Shown here one piece after another: positions 13,543 through 23,425 of a stretch of 64,000 bases of DNA. The notes below the pieces were generated by a model. That model ran no database searches and was not told the origin of the DNA. It was given only the letters and a program-made list of their open reading frames with translations. The stretch comes from Phoronis australis (lineage: Eukaryota > Phoronida > Phoronidae): positions 312,748 through 376,747 of the forward strand of contig NMRA01000290.1 of the NCBI GenBank assembly GCA_002633005.1, given 5' to 3'. Position 1 is the stretch's first letter; every line of letters starts with the position of its first letter. The position numbers were made by a program, and so were the translations under genes.

Positions 13543-16500
13543 GTAATTGCTTTGATGAGCCGTTCATTGGCATGACGGAAACTCGTTTTTGTTGACAGGA
13601 TCTCTCTCTCAGGCGCCCTCAGCTTCTGATCGCGTCCCCAATACACTACATATAATACTACAAGGTATGACACTCGGGACTAGAAATGCCTCGATTCAGC
13701 CGTCCATGTCAAACACAAAACTCAATAAATTTACACAAAACAGGGGTTCAACAAACCATGAGCAATTGTTCTTTCTACCTACCATTCACGGTGACCTACT
13801 CCAGCGAGTTCGCTAGAAATTCGCAGTCATAAGTACAAAAATGTTCCCAAAAAGCCCAAACACACCTCGCATTTTGACGGTTCGAGGTCAAGATCAGAAC
13901 GAAAATTACTGATGAGTTACGTATGGACGGCGTTATCAACATCGTGACTTTGCGCGATAAACCGGCAATTTCCATACCTTCCTTGACCTCGAACCGTCTA
14001 GGTCTATGCTAGGTTAATACACACAATGGTTCCTAGCAATGTTTTGACGTTAGTTGTTATACAGTTAGCTGGTTGGCTAGTGGTCAGGCAGCTTTGATAT
14101 GCCTGGCGTTGAATGTCACTGTGGGTTCATTGCACTTTTAAGTTAAGCTCAATTGTCTTTCTGGTTTCTGTTTGATTTGTCAGATTCTCCAACCAAGCAC
14201 AAGAAGGCGAAAAAACACAAGAAACATAAAAAGAAAAAGTCTCACTCGATCTCCGATGACCTGGACGTCCTTGAACTGGATGCTAGTCCGAAACCGTCCA
14301 TAAAACTGAAAATCAAACTTGGAGGACAAACTTTTACAACGAAAAGGTTAATAGACTGAACTTGGTTGTACTCATAGGAGCTTATATTGATCTTTTTAGA
14401 ACATACCTGACATATATTCTGTGTGTAAAGAAGGGAGTAGAACGACTTCGTGTTCTGCTGTAGCACGTTCTAACAGAATTCATGTCATAGTTCTCACTTC
14501 TCATTGTCGCTACCACATGACACACTACCTGTGATTGAATGCTGCCCAATCTTTGGGATCATTCATTGACTGTTATTTTTATTAACTACATAAACAAAAT
14601 TTTTGTGCTTAATTACATTTTCAAGGAAAAATCATTTCTTACAAGAAAAAGTTTGAACTGGGTCTTTTACATGTCAGTTTCCTTTTAAAAGGGTACTGAA
14701 CTCTGTTTTGGTGATTTTATTCTTAGCATTGTTTCAGCTAAAACTCTGTCCTCATTAGGTCAGAAAATCGATTCAGTAGTTCGAGACCGACAGCCTTTCC
14801 TCACAGTCATCCATTGATGTGCTTGAAAAGTTAGTCACGTGTTATGATTTAGCAAATTTTTGAAGGTCTGCACAATACTATTTTGCTTCAAAGATTTAAG
14901 TGTTGAGTCGGTTTATTGTCTGTTTATTGTCAAAAATTGAGTTTAGTGTATTAAATATCTGCTTCTATACCAACTCATTTTATACGTTGTGGTTGTTCTT
15001 TTATGTATTGTTGATAACATTTGTGTCCATTTTGGTTTTGAATGTATTCAACTAGATTTTGCAAACATTTTTGTAACTGAAAATACAATATGCTATCTTT
15101 CTGGCTACATTGTTTCACATATTGCCCAGAAATCAGTTTTGCGTGTAAATTATCTTCAAATTTTGCTCTCATCAGTGTGTTATTTTAAAACATTTACCAC
15201 ATGTTTAGTGCATCTTGTTTCTTCAGATTATTTTGCTGATGTTCTTTTCCAGCATTGATTCTAGTGCTATTGCCTCATCAGAGAGCATACAGTCGGTAAC
15301 CGAAGGTAAGTTCAAGAATTTTACACTTAGCGACTGGCCTGCTGTGGAACACTCTGTCCAAATTGATGACTTTTCCCTTGAGCAAAGAGCGTTTCTGCAA
15401 CTTCAAGGGCGTGTCCATACTTGATAATTTGTTTGAACAATGCAACTTCTACACCCTGAAACTTCACATTGCTGACAAATTGTTAAGTGTGAACAGGCCT
15501 TAACAGTTTTAGGAATAATGGCATGGCTGTAAAATGTTAGAGGATATGACATTTGAAAAATCACCGGATCAGACACCGATGTTCTTAATCGTCATTGTTT
15601 AATGTCGGGCAACACCAAGTTAATATGTCAATTCAAAGTTAGCAGTTTTATGATTGTAACCGTGGATCTAGTCGACCAAGGGCTTGACTCTACTTAAACA
15701 TGTATTGATAGGTCAACTGCATAGAGACAAAATGAAAATACTGAATACAATTTCCGTACATTACTGGTAAAGAGCACTTGCACAAACAAACCGTGTTCAC
15801 CAGTAAAAGATTATTGATAAAAACATAAGCATTATTATGCAATAAACATGAAATGCTGTTTTCTGTACTTTATCACTACCTTCAGTAAGGTATATACAAA
15901 TATAAACTTACATCGATATGATCCCCATGAAAGATAAACAACTGAGGTGTGAAACATGACTTGACACCTTAACACACCGTGATAAAAGTGGCATACAAAT
16001 CTCCCACCAGATCCTTAAATATTAACACACGCCATGTTATGCAGTAGCAATGATAGAATACTAGAAGGATTCTTTGTCGATGAACTTATACGCTGGGACA
16101 ACCAATGAATTTCGCTTGGCCAGAGTTCAAATTTTAGCAGTGAAATAAGGTCGTCACAAAACTGAAGAATGTGTGACCTTCAAGTAAAATTTGGGGTGTG
16201 GTGTCGGCAAAAAATGAAGTCGAAGAAATCCATGAATTTGGAAAAGTGACTACTATAATATTTCATCTCTCCAAATCTTGTAGGCTGTTTTTCTAGTTGT
16301 AATTAACGGGTGCCATTTGTCAATGTTGTGCACTTAAGGGTCGTGCGTGTGCAACTTAATGGCCGTCGCTACAAAAATTGTGCCATTGTCGCAAACATGC
16401 AATAAAATTTGGTGTTAAGTGTAATCGTACAAAAGTGTCGAAAATCCTTAAAAAGTTCAGTGACTGAATCTACCATTTTAAGAGTTGTGAATATTGCTTT

Positions 16501-19500
16501 AGATGAACCTAAGGCTTTGAAGAAAGCTGGCGATGACACTTCTGATGAAGAGAAAGAGTGGTTGGATGCTTTGGAGAAGGGCAACCTTGATGACTATGGT
16601 GGCATTAAGAAGAACAAGGATCCAAAGTTACTCACAGCCAGACAGAGGGCACTGCTGCATGGTCCTTCCGATGAACTCTTGGAACTACCTTCTGGTAAAG
16701 TTGAGCGAGAAAATGAAGTGAATGTACTGTCAAGGAACAGTTTCATGAAAATAATAAGGAATAACGACAAAATAAATAAAAATTAATAAGTATATCATAT
16801 TGAAAAATTATTGGAAAATATAATCATTTTATCATTTAGCAGGATATTATTAAAAACAACGTATTATTAAAAACAGCAGGAATAACCATGGTGATAAAGA
16901 CATTGAACGAGTGCTGAGGCAAGTAATTTCATAATAAAAAAATTAAGAAATATGGTTTTGCAATACAGAAGCTTTAACTGACGATAAACTTTTTGGAGTA
17001 TCTTAACTTCTGTAGGCTCTCCACTAGGAGTTTACTCAATTTCCTTACTAATGTTTTTCAAATACTTTGGTTTGAATTAGAGTACCATGAAATGTTTAGA
17101 CAATGATACCAAGCAAAATTGACTCAAATGTGTGCAGTTTTAGTGTTTGGGGGGAGGGGGGCTCAGATCCAATTTCAAGTGTCATATTCGGAACACGGCG
17201 CATTGGTAACGGAACTATGGCTTAGTATAAGCTCTCCCGCGGTATCCCAGGCGACCGGCAAATGCGCTGCGCACTACGATTCCGTTTCCGTCATCTGTTC
17301 CACTGTGCAATGAAGAAAATTTACTTCATTTTTTAAAGAGAATGGAACCTGAGTAACGATGAAAAAAACAGAAACTGCTGGTAAGATGTGAATTTTAATT
17401 GAAGCTTTGGTGAATCACTCAGAAACTCATAATTCTCTCTTTGTCAAACCTTAACTTAAGACGATTTCCAAAGCAATCCCGTCATTATTGCCAACACGAA
17501 AAACGGATTTGGTCTTTTGGGCATTTGAAGACTATTTTAAATACAACAAATTTGTTAAAAACCGATTGCACAAAATATAAAACGTGTAATAAGCATTACA
17601 AAAAGAAGTAGGTTTCACGTGCAAACGCTGTGGACCATAAACAAGTAGGTCTCTTAGCACAAGATTAGTAGTTAAATCGTAGTGGTGTAGTGGTAAAGCA
17701 CGCGCGCTCTATCCGCCAGGTCGTCGAGTCTGTGGTACGTGTGGTTTTTCCTGTTTGACACGTTCTTTGTGTTTTTTTTGCCTTTTTTCTTGGATAATAC
17801 TTCAGGAATCAAGGAAAATGCTTGATTTTTAGAGGAAAAAACAGAAAAATTTCCTGGGCGGGNCGCAAATGCTTACAGCCTTGAAAAATGTTGAGCCCCC
17901 CCTTGTGATATCCTAGATCCGCCACTGTGTTGGGACAGGCGAATCTTGCTTTAGTACGTGGAGAAATTAAAATTTTGTCGAGTATGTTACTCTGTGATAA
18001 ATATATTTGTTTCTTTGTTCCCATACTACATGTCTCATTTCTTATCAGATTGTCATGAAATTTACTCACAATATGTATCTTATCATTAGCTCAAGGCTTG
18101 TTGTTTTGTTAGAATCAGACCCGAAGTCACGCTGTGGCAGCTGTTTTTAAAAAATTTCTGTTCACAGACCATTTAGCTCCTGCGTCCTTTGATGGATTTG
18201 ACTGAAACGTGGTTTGTGATTATGTCTCATCAATTGCTATTTGGAATGTGTTATCCATTTCTTGGTATGACTAAATGTTTTTGAGTCACTTCAAATTTTC
18301 TTATAACTGCTCTTTTATTGACTTATTTTTTGCTGCACTTTTGTTGGTTTACCATCTACTGTGCAAGGCTATTTTTCTTAATAAATTTCGTCATCTTTAT
18401 AATAGCCGTCACCATCGTCGTTGTCATCGTCATCATGGTTGTTTTCATTCAATTTCACCAAGTGTTGTTCTCTGGAGTGGCTTCATTTTGATTTTGCATT
18501 GGTGAGATGACGCTTGTGACTTTCCAGGGTGGAGCTTATGTTATTTGTTTTCAAGTTTAATTGTCTCAAAATAGTTTAACTTTTTTGAGCTTTGAAAAGC
18601 ACCTAAAGTTCTGCTTCATGGATGGCATTAATTGATATTTCAGGTTACAAAAAGGTTGAGTTGACTGAGGAACAACTACAGCGAAGAAAACAAAGGGCTA
18701 GCAAGAGACGTGAGCAAGCTCACGAGAAACGAGAGAAAGCCAAAGTAAACAGTTTGATTTGTGCTAAGACGTAACTCATTTGAATTTATCAGTAGTTAGT
18801 TTGAAAAGCAGGATTGTTTCATATCAGTTATTAGTCATTATTCATTGTGTTTTATTTGGATTTGAGTGGAAAAGCTGGGAGTTTTGAACTCTTGTCAAAT
18901 TGGCAGACATTAAACTTGATTATGTACTAGATAAGGGACAGTTTTGTGCTTGTTTACGTCTTGCTTACAATATGGAGCCTGACAAGAACTACTATTGTTT
19001 TGATGAAGGCTTTTTGGTCAGTTTGGCACTTGAAGTCTAGTACTAAAGTCACAAAACCCAGTCAGCTGTTTGGAGATACTGTTGGCACAAATATATTCAT
19101 TTATTGTTTTGTTTTGCAGAAACAAACAGTTGACAGACTTTTGAAGAAACAAGAAGCAAAATTGAAAGGTGCAAAGGTCAGTTCATTAAAGTTCACATCA
19201 CTTTTTGATATTATTTGAAGTTATACTTTCTCATAGATGCTGTTATCTTAAGTCAATGCTTACCACCCATTTTGAAATTAAATAATTTTTATTTGTAATT
19301 AACCACATGTTTAGCATTCATGTTCCTAAAATTATTCTCAAACTAGGGTTTTTCATTAGATGATACGTGTCTGATTGCCATCATTGCAGGCCACCATCAA
19401 ATCTTTCAAATTGTTGTTGCATTTATTTACGTTGTTACTAACGTCATTGCCATGTTTTTGCATGTTAACACATAATCACCAATCTTTCTTGAGTAGTATA

Positions 19501-21779
19501 CAGGCGCCACCTAAAGGTTTGGGTGGTCATTAACTGATTGATTACACTCGTGTGGGTAACAAAATAATAGTGAACGCTCGCTACTTGAAAATTGTTACAT
19601 ATTACAACTTGTTCATTCAATATGAAGCTCAGACTGCCTATGGGAAGGACAGACCCAAAAAGTGGATGTGAATTGGTAGGGACAAGGTTGTGAAAGTAGC
19701 GCCAATTTTTATTTGTTAAAACTTGCAGTGGTTATCAGCTTTTGAAATGGACATTTTTAGCAATATCAGAACTGCTGAGGAATGAAGGTCAAACCATGAA
19801 CTTTCAAGAGCTGAATTTATTTTTCATATGAAATCTATTTTTTTGTTTTTGTGCAGGCATACATTTCTTGTACAGTGGTGGAAAAGTGAATAAAATTTTA
19901 ATGTCTGATATGTGACAAAACAGTATCAGGATCTGCGATTGTAAAATGAAAAAATGACGCATCTTTCCCATTTCTTGTCTGTCCTCCCTGTTTAGGTTGC
20001 ATCATTCCCATCCAAAGGTCCATCTTTTCCAGTTCTCCTCTGTCCTTTGCATTTTTGGGTCTGCCCTTCCCATCATTAGTATGGACTTTTTACTGGTTGG
20101 TCAGCTAAGTGTTTTGGTTGAAATTCTTACCCAGCTGGCTCCGATACATATTTTGTCTCTCGTCTGACATTTCAGTTTTGTGAATTTTTGTCAGTTAAAT
20201 CTTGAAAATGTAAAGTCACAATTTAACATGTAAGCGATTGACCAAAATTTCTTTAAAAAATGCAAGAAAAACTAAAAAAAACTTGTGTTCATGATTTGGA
20301 AAACCTCTTTTCCTGTTGTCTGCCGATGTTGTTAAAGTCTAGTGTGCAAAGTGGGTCAGGAACAGGAAATACCCAACTCACTAATCGGGGCACTTGGCAG
20401 TGACAGGATAACGCACTGAAAGACCTGTGTGGCAGGGCAAGAGTTAAAAGGTCGAGATTTCATGGCATACTAGAACCATCAAATCAGTAGAGCCAATGTC
20501 ATATTTGCACCTTCCTTGTGTTTACTGATTTGGTTTCAATGGTTAGTTGTTTTTGATTCACATTCACTATGCAGGCTAAAGGTCCTAAGAGCCTGGGTGT
20601 ACCTCACGTGCGCTACCTACAAACACAGACAAGTGTCAGCCTATCCCTGCCAGGCAGTCAGACGTTTCCACTGCCGTCACAAACTAAGAAGGAGTAAGTG
20701 TAGAAAGTAAAGCAAAATGCATTTAGTTTTGGACGAGTGTTTCACACGTTAGTGTTAAAGTACTTCCTCATTGGGCCACGTGCTGTCGTTTCCGATTTCA
20801 AAGTGAATTTATTTGTACCTTACTATGAGCAGTTTTTGCAGTTTGTATTATTTTCTTTAAAATTCCCCCATATCGGTAGACATTTACAGGTTAGTTATTG
20901 TTCCCTTGGCGAGTATGTGCTGTCCATGGAACAATGGAGAATAAGTTAAACCACCCAACAAAGGCGCACATCTTGGTTCTGCAATCACTTGAACAACCTT
21001 CACAGGCTGTGTTCACTAGGGAGTAGGAAGAGAACACAGGACCAAGATGTGATCCTGTTGTCTGGCCATTTATGTCACTATTGTTGTATGGATACTAAAT
21101 ACATGCCAGGGCAACAGTAACTAAGTGGACAAATGTGTTTGCAAGATATCCAGGATTCTGCATTTTTACTAAAACATAGTATGCTTTCTCCTTTAAAGCC
21201 ACGTTCCTTGTGCGATATCATACCCAAAAGCCTAAAGTGTAGCTCATTGCTTGCTTGCTTGTCTGGATTCGCCACAAATTCTGTTTTAACATTCTAGTGT
21301 GATATCGGCAATTTATGACTTCAGCTACACTGGAAACACTCACCTGAACATTTGATTGGTTGCCAGTGATTACTCTCGACTCACAAACCAATCAGATGTA
21401 TTAAGCTGGTTAACCTCACTGAAGTGACATACCCCGGATATGTAAATCAAGTGCCGCCTTTTCGATGTTATTGCTGTATCAAACTTCAAAGCATTGTACT
21501 CGACAGGCAGCTTTGAGTACCCGCTGCTGACTTTTGAGTGATTTTGTGGGTCAATCCAGATAGTTCGTTTTCATATTTCTTTGCTTAAAGTTGTCGAGAT
21601 GGTATAAAAATCATTTTTAACTGTTTGCTTTCAGACCTCCACTTCCAGTCAAGTGTACCATCTGCAGAAGTAACTATAGAAAGTACTCCTGCTCAAAAAC
21701 TGGAAAACCTCTGTGTAGTTTACTGTGCTACAAGAAGAACAAGGAGTTAAATCCAAAAGCATTCGAGATTTCGACGTAA
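13482..21779 (+). CDS. INO80B: INO80 complex subunit B (PAPA-1 / HIT zinc finger), complete, 8 exons
   Basis: Eight exons join in one frame to 296 codons: 13482-13542, 14184-14346, 15253-15305, 16503-16694, 18644-18744, 19120-19176, 20575-20693 and 21635-21779. INO80B is a nuclear subunit of the INO80 ATP-dependent chromatin remodeller, which acts in transcription, replication and repair. Domains in order are: MGKRKS start; Lys/His-rich tract KKAKKHKKHKKKK (about residues 26-40); the invariant LKIKLGGQ (about 62-70); an acidic-to-helical block EKEWLDALEKGNLDD with LLTARQRALL (the PAPA-1 region, about 105-150); LTEEQLQRRKQRASKRR; KQTVDRLLKK; PHVRY; and a C-terminal HIT-type zinc finger with Cys pairs in KCTIC, YSCS and PLCSLLC. 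Every one of these blocks has its counterpart, in the same order, in human INO80B. The human protein is somewhat longer (about 350 residues), mainly in its linkers. The reading frame is intact. It is head to head with a TLCD-like gene and tail to tail with the WDR97-like gene. Confidence 0.96.
14184..14346 (+). CDS. INO80B: INO80B exon 2 (Lys-rich tract and LKIKLGGQ)
   Basis: The acceptor is TTTGTCAG and the donor GTTAAT (weak). It encodes the poly-Lys/His tract and the family hallmark IKLKIKLGGQTF, and ends in phase 2. Confidence 0.94.
15253..15305 (+). CDS. INO80B: INO80B exon 3 (Ser-rich linker)
   Basis: The acceptor is TTCTTTTCCAG and the donor GTAAGT. The 53 bp (1+51+1) encode IDSSAIASSESIQSVTE. 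It is poorly conserved, but it is the only small exon whose two phases fit both neighbours. Confidence 0.82.
16503..16694 (+). CDS. INO80B: INO80B exon 4 (PAPA-1 region)
   Basis: The acceptor is ATTGCTTTAG and the donor GTAAAG. It encodes DDTSDEEKEWLDALEKGNLD and LLTARQRALLHG, the best-conserved part of the family. Confidence 0.96.
17683..17735 (+). mobile_element. Possible tRNA-derived SINE head
   Basis: TGGTGTAGTGG at 17683-17693 fits a polymerase III A box. A degenerate B box (GGTCGTCGAGTCT, 17719-17731) follows about 25 bp later. The intervening sequence does not fold into an evident tRNA, so this would be a decayed SINE in INO80B intron 4, close to an assembly gap. Confidence 0.3.
17863..17863. 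other. Assembly gap mark (single N)
   Basis: There is a single ambiguous base in a GC-rich stretch within INO80B intron 4. No clear duplication of its flanks is visible. Confidence 0.8.
17864..17931 (-). mobile_element. DNA-transposon terminus (CAGTGGCGGATC type)
   Basis: Read on the minus strand, the segment starts CAGTGGCGGATCTAGGATA and then has a run of G. This terminal phrase recurs in non-autonomous DNA elements of many invertebrates. A related phrase lies at 48050-48070. The opposite end is not identified. Confidence 0.45.
18080..18510 (+). repeat. Diverged member of the dispersed repeat family
   Basis: About 18305-18345 (CTGCTCTTTTATTGACTT, then GCTGCACTTT) resembles 7728-7775. It is followed by a CATCGTCGTTGTCATCGTC simple-repeat tract at about 18413-18436, which mirrors the GAC-rich tract near 3960 in the minus-oriented copy. 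The borders are approximate. Confidence 0.35.
18644..18744 (+). CDS. INO80B: INO80B exon 5 (basic coiled helix)
   Basis: The acceptor is ATATTTCAG and the donor GTAAAC. It encodes VELTEEQLQRRKQRASKRRE, a basic helix that corresponds to the LTEEMLLKREERARKRR block of the human protein. It ends in phase 0. Confidence 0.95.
19120..19176 (+). CDS. INO80B: INO80B exon 6
   Basis: The acceptor is TTTTGTTTTGCAG and the donor GTCAGT. It is a 57-bp exon in phase 0 that encodes KQTVDRLLKKQEAKLKGAK and continues the basic helix. Confidence 0.93.
19503..19516 (-). promoter_or_regulatory. CTCF-like motif
   Basis: On the minus strand this reads CTTTAGGTGGCGCC, close to the CTCF core. It lies in INO80B intron 6 and is a motif match only. 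Confidence 0.35.
19638..20080. mobile_element. Segment bounded by imperfect inverted repeats
   Basis: GGGAAGGACAGACCCAAAAA at about 19641-19660 reappears inverted at about 20053-20075, with one or two mismatches plus an extended similarity. The roughly 440-bp interval in INO80B intron 6 may be a non-autonomous element. No coding capacity was seen. Confidence 0.35.
20575..20693 (+). CDS. INO80B: INO80B exon 7 (PHVRY linker)
   Basis: The acceptor is CACTATGCAG and the donor GTAAGTG. It encodes LGVPHVRYLQTQTSVSLSLP. The VRY followed by a Ser/Leu/Pro stretch matches the human PMVRY...LSFPPG segment before the zinc finger. Confidence 0.93.
21347..21400. mobile_element. Short foldback (MITE-like) element, copy 2
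   Basis: TTTGATTGGTT at 21351-21361 is inverted against AACCAATCAGATGT, which ends near 21399. It has the same arms and spacing as the copy at 10951-11000 and lies in INO80B intron 7. Confidence 0.5.
21635..21779 (+). CDS. INO80B: INO80B exon 8 (HIT zinc finger, stop)
   Basis: The acceptor is TTTGCTTTCAG and the stop is TAA at 21777-21779. The HIT finger is visible as C-x2-C (CTIC), YSCSKTGKPLCSLLCY and a C-terminal NKELNPKAFEIST. The zinc-ligand pattern of treble-clef HIT fingers is complete as far as I can judge. Confidence 0.96.
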
Positions 21780-22380
21780 CATAACGCGAGATGCGGAAAG
21801 TTAATACTGTTACTCTTCTTCATCATTTACTGACCATCCACTGTGCAGCTGTAACTTGATGGTATTTACAAAGTAGTTAGTCTGAGAAAGTACTGTCTGT
21901 GATCATCCTTTCATAGGCATTGTGTTGCACATTGTGTTCAAATTGTACTGGGAATTTCTGAACACAAGGCTTGGGATATATTTGGAAAATGGTACATTTT
22001 TGACCTTTCAAATACCTCAACAAAAACGGGCATTTCTTCAGATATGGAAGACTCTACGGGATTGTCAATGATTTTTGCTTAGATATACGTGTTGTTTTTT
22101 AACCATGTTCACAGATACTTCATGTTGGAACATGCAAAATCCATGGGAAAATAGAAATTAGTTTCAAAAGCAGGCACATTGGTCTGTATTGGGGTCATTT
22201 TCTGTCCACAAGCCCATGGGCTTATTCAGGGGGCCTGTTTGTAAGTGACATGGTATACGTCATTAAAGATTCATCCCAGATCCAGATCATCCTTTTTCCA
22301 ACAACAACTGAGATGTGAACAAGTGTTAGTGACATGGATGGTCTCATTAAATAAAGCTGCCATTTCATGATGTGAATGTT
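21780..22380 (+). other. INO80B: INO80B 3' untranslated region (inferred)
   Basis: AT-rich non-coding sequence follows the TAA and ends a little after the AATAAA at 22350-22355. The end point is inferred from that hexamer only. Confidence 0.5.
22350..22355 (+). promoter_or_regulatory. INO80B: Candidate polyadenylation signal, INO80B
   Basis: A canonical AATAAA lies about 570 bp after the INO80B stop. Cleavage 10-30 bp later would place the INO80B end close to, but not past, the opposing gene's signal. Confidence 0.5.
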
Positions 22381-22439
22381 ATCTTTGTATTGAATTTGTA
22401 CAAACTGTAATTTTAAATACAAGTTTTCAACAAATAGTG

Positions 22440-22445
22440 TTTATT
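22440..22445 (-). promoter_or_regulatory. Candidate polyadenylation signal, WDR97-like gene
   Basis: TTTATT on the plus strand gives AATAAA on the minus strand, about 740 bp after the stop codon of the proximal copy of the last exon. It faces the INO80B signal about 90 bp away. Confidence 0.4.
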
Positions 22446-23186
22446 TGCATTTCAACAATACATCTTTGCAACAATCAAACATTTACAACTGTACAGGACA
22501 TTACAAAAGGGTTGGTATATCACAGAAAATCAACTCCTGCCATCTAAAAAGGCTGCAAAGATGTTCTTTACACAGAATACTTCAAAACAACTCTATCTCA
22601 ATAAAAGGCTGTCTGACATGTACACGTGTGGCTGCTGGACACCACTCGGCAAAAATTACTTGGCAAAAAAATGCCAACAAAATTCTACTTCAAAAGTGCA
22701 AAATACATGTGTGTGAAAACAATATATATAATTATGGCATTTCAGCGCGTTATAAAAAAATGGAATAGAACAATTTTGTACCGAGTTCAACCTTGTGTGT
22801 CCAACAATGGTGGCAGATGAAGAGATTGCGATGCTGTGCTGAGTACACTTGGCTTCCCCATGATCAAAATTGTAAACAATTAAAACCCAAATGATTTTAT
22901 TACAATGGTTCAGAAGAGAGCAGAAATTACCTAAAAAACTAAGATGCAGATATTACGACAATGTTACTGCTGAATAAAACCACCAAAGTTTCCCAAGAAA
23001 ACTCAGTCAAGGGTTTGTAAAAATTTAAACCCAAGATGCAATACATTATTTTACAGATTAAAATTTCAGAAATTCTTGAAAAATAATTTTAAAAATACAT
23101 AATGTTATCTTCTACTCCAATGAGTTAATGCTGACAGCTTTCTGGCTCAAACCGATCACCGTCATTATGAAATAACGACTGTTGGG

Positions 23187-23425
23187 TCATAGACCATAAT
23201 CTTCAATATCTGGCACATAGGATTGTGATGGTATAAAATACTTCTGTGACGACTTCAGTGTCAATAGGATTGGATCCCGCTGCCAAGGATCATAAGCATC
23301 TATTGCACTTGGGAACGGATTCATGTATAGAGTTTTCATGGGTAGATTGATGCTTGGTGCAAAGCCATGCAGCTGGCCAGGAATGGGTTGGTGACCTCTG
23401 TTGGTGACCGGTGGAAGCTTGAAGT
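23187..23425 (-). CDS. WDR97-like last exon, proximal copy
   Basis: It has the same 239-bp exon and TGA stop (23187-23189) as the copy at 23892-24130, with only silent differences. It lies next to the presumed 3' UTR and polyadenylation signal at 22440. See the distal copy for the duplication issue. Confidence 0.8.
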
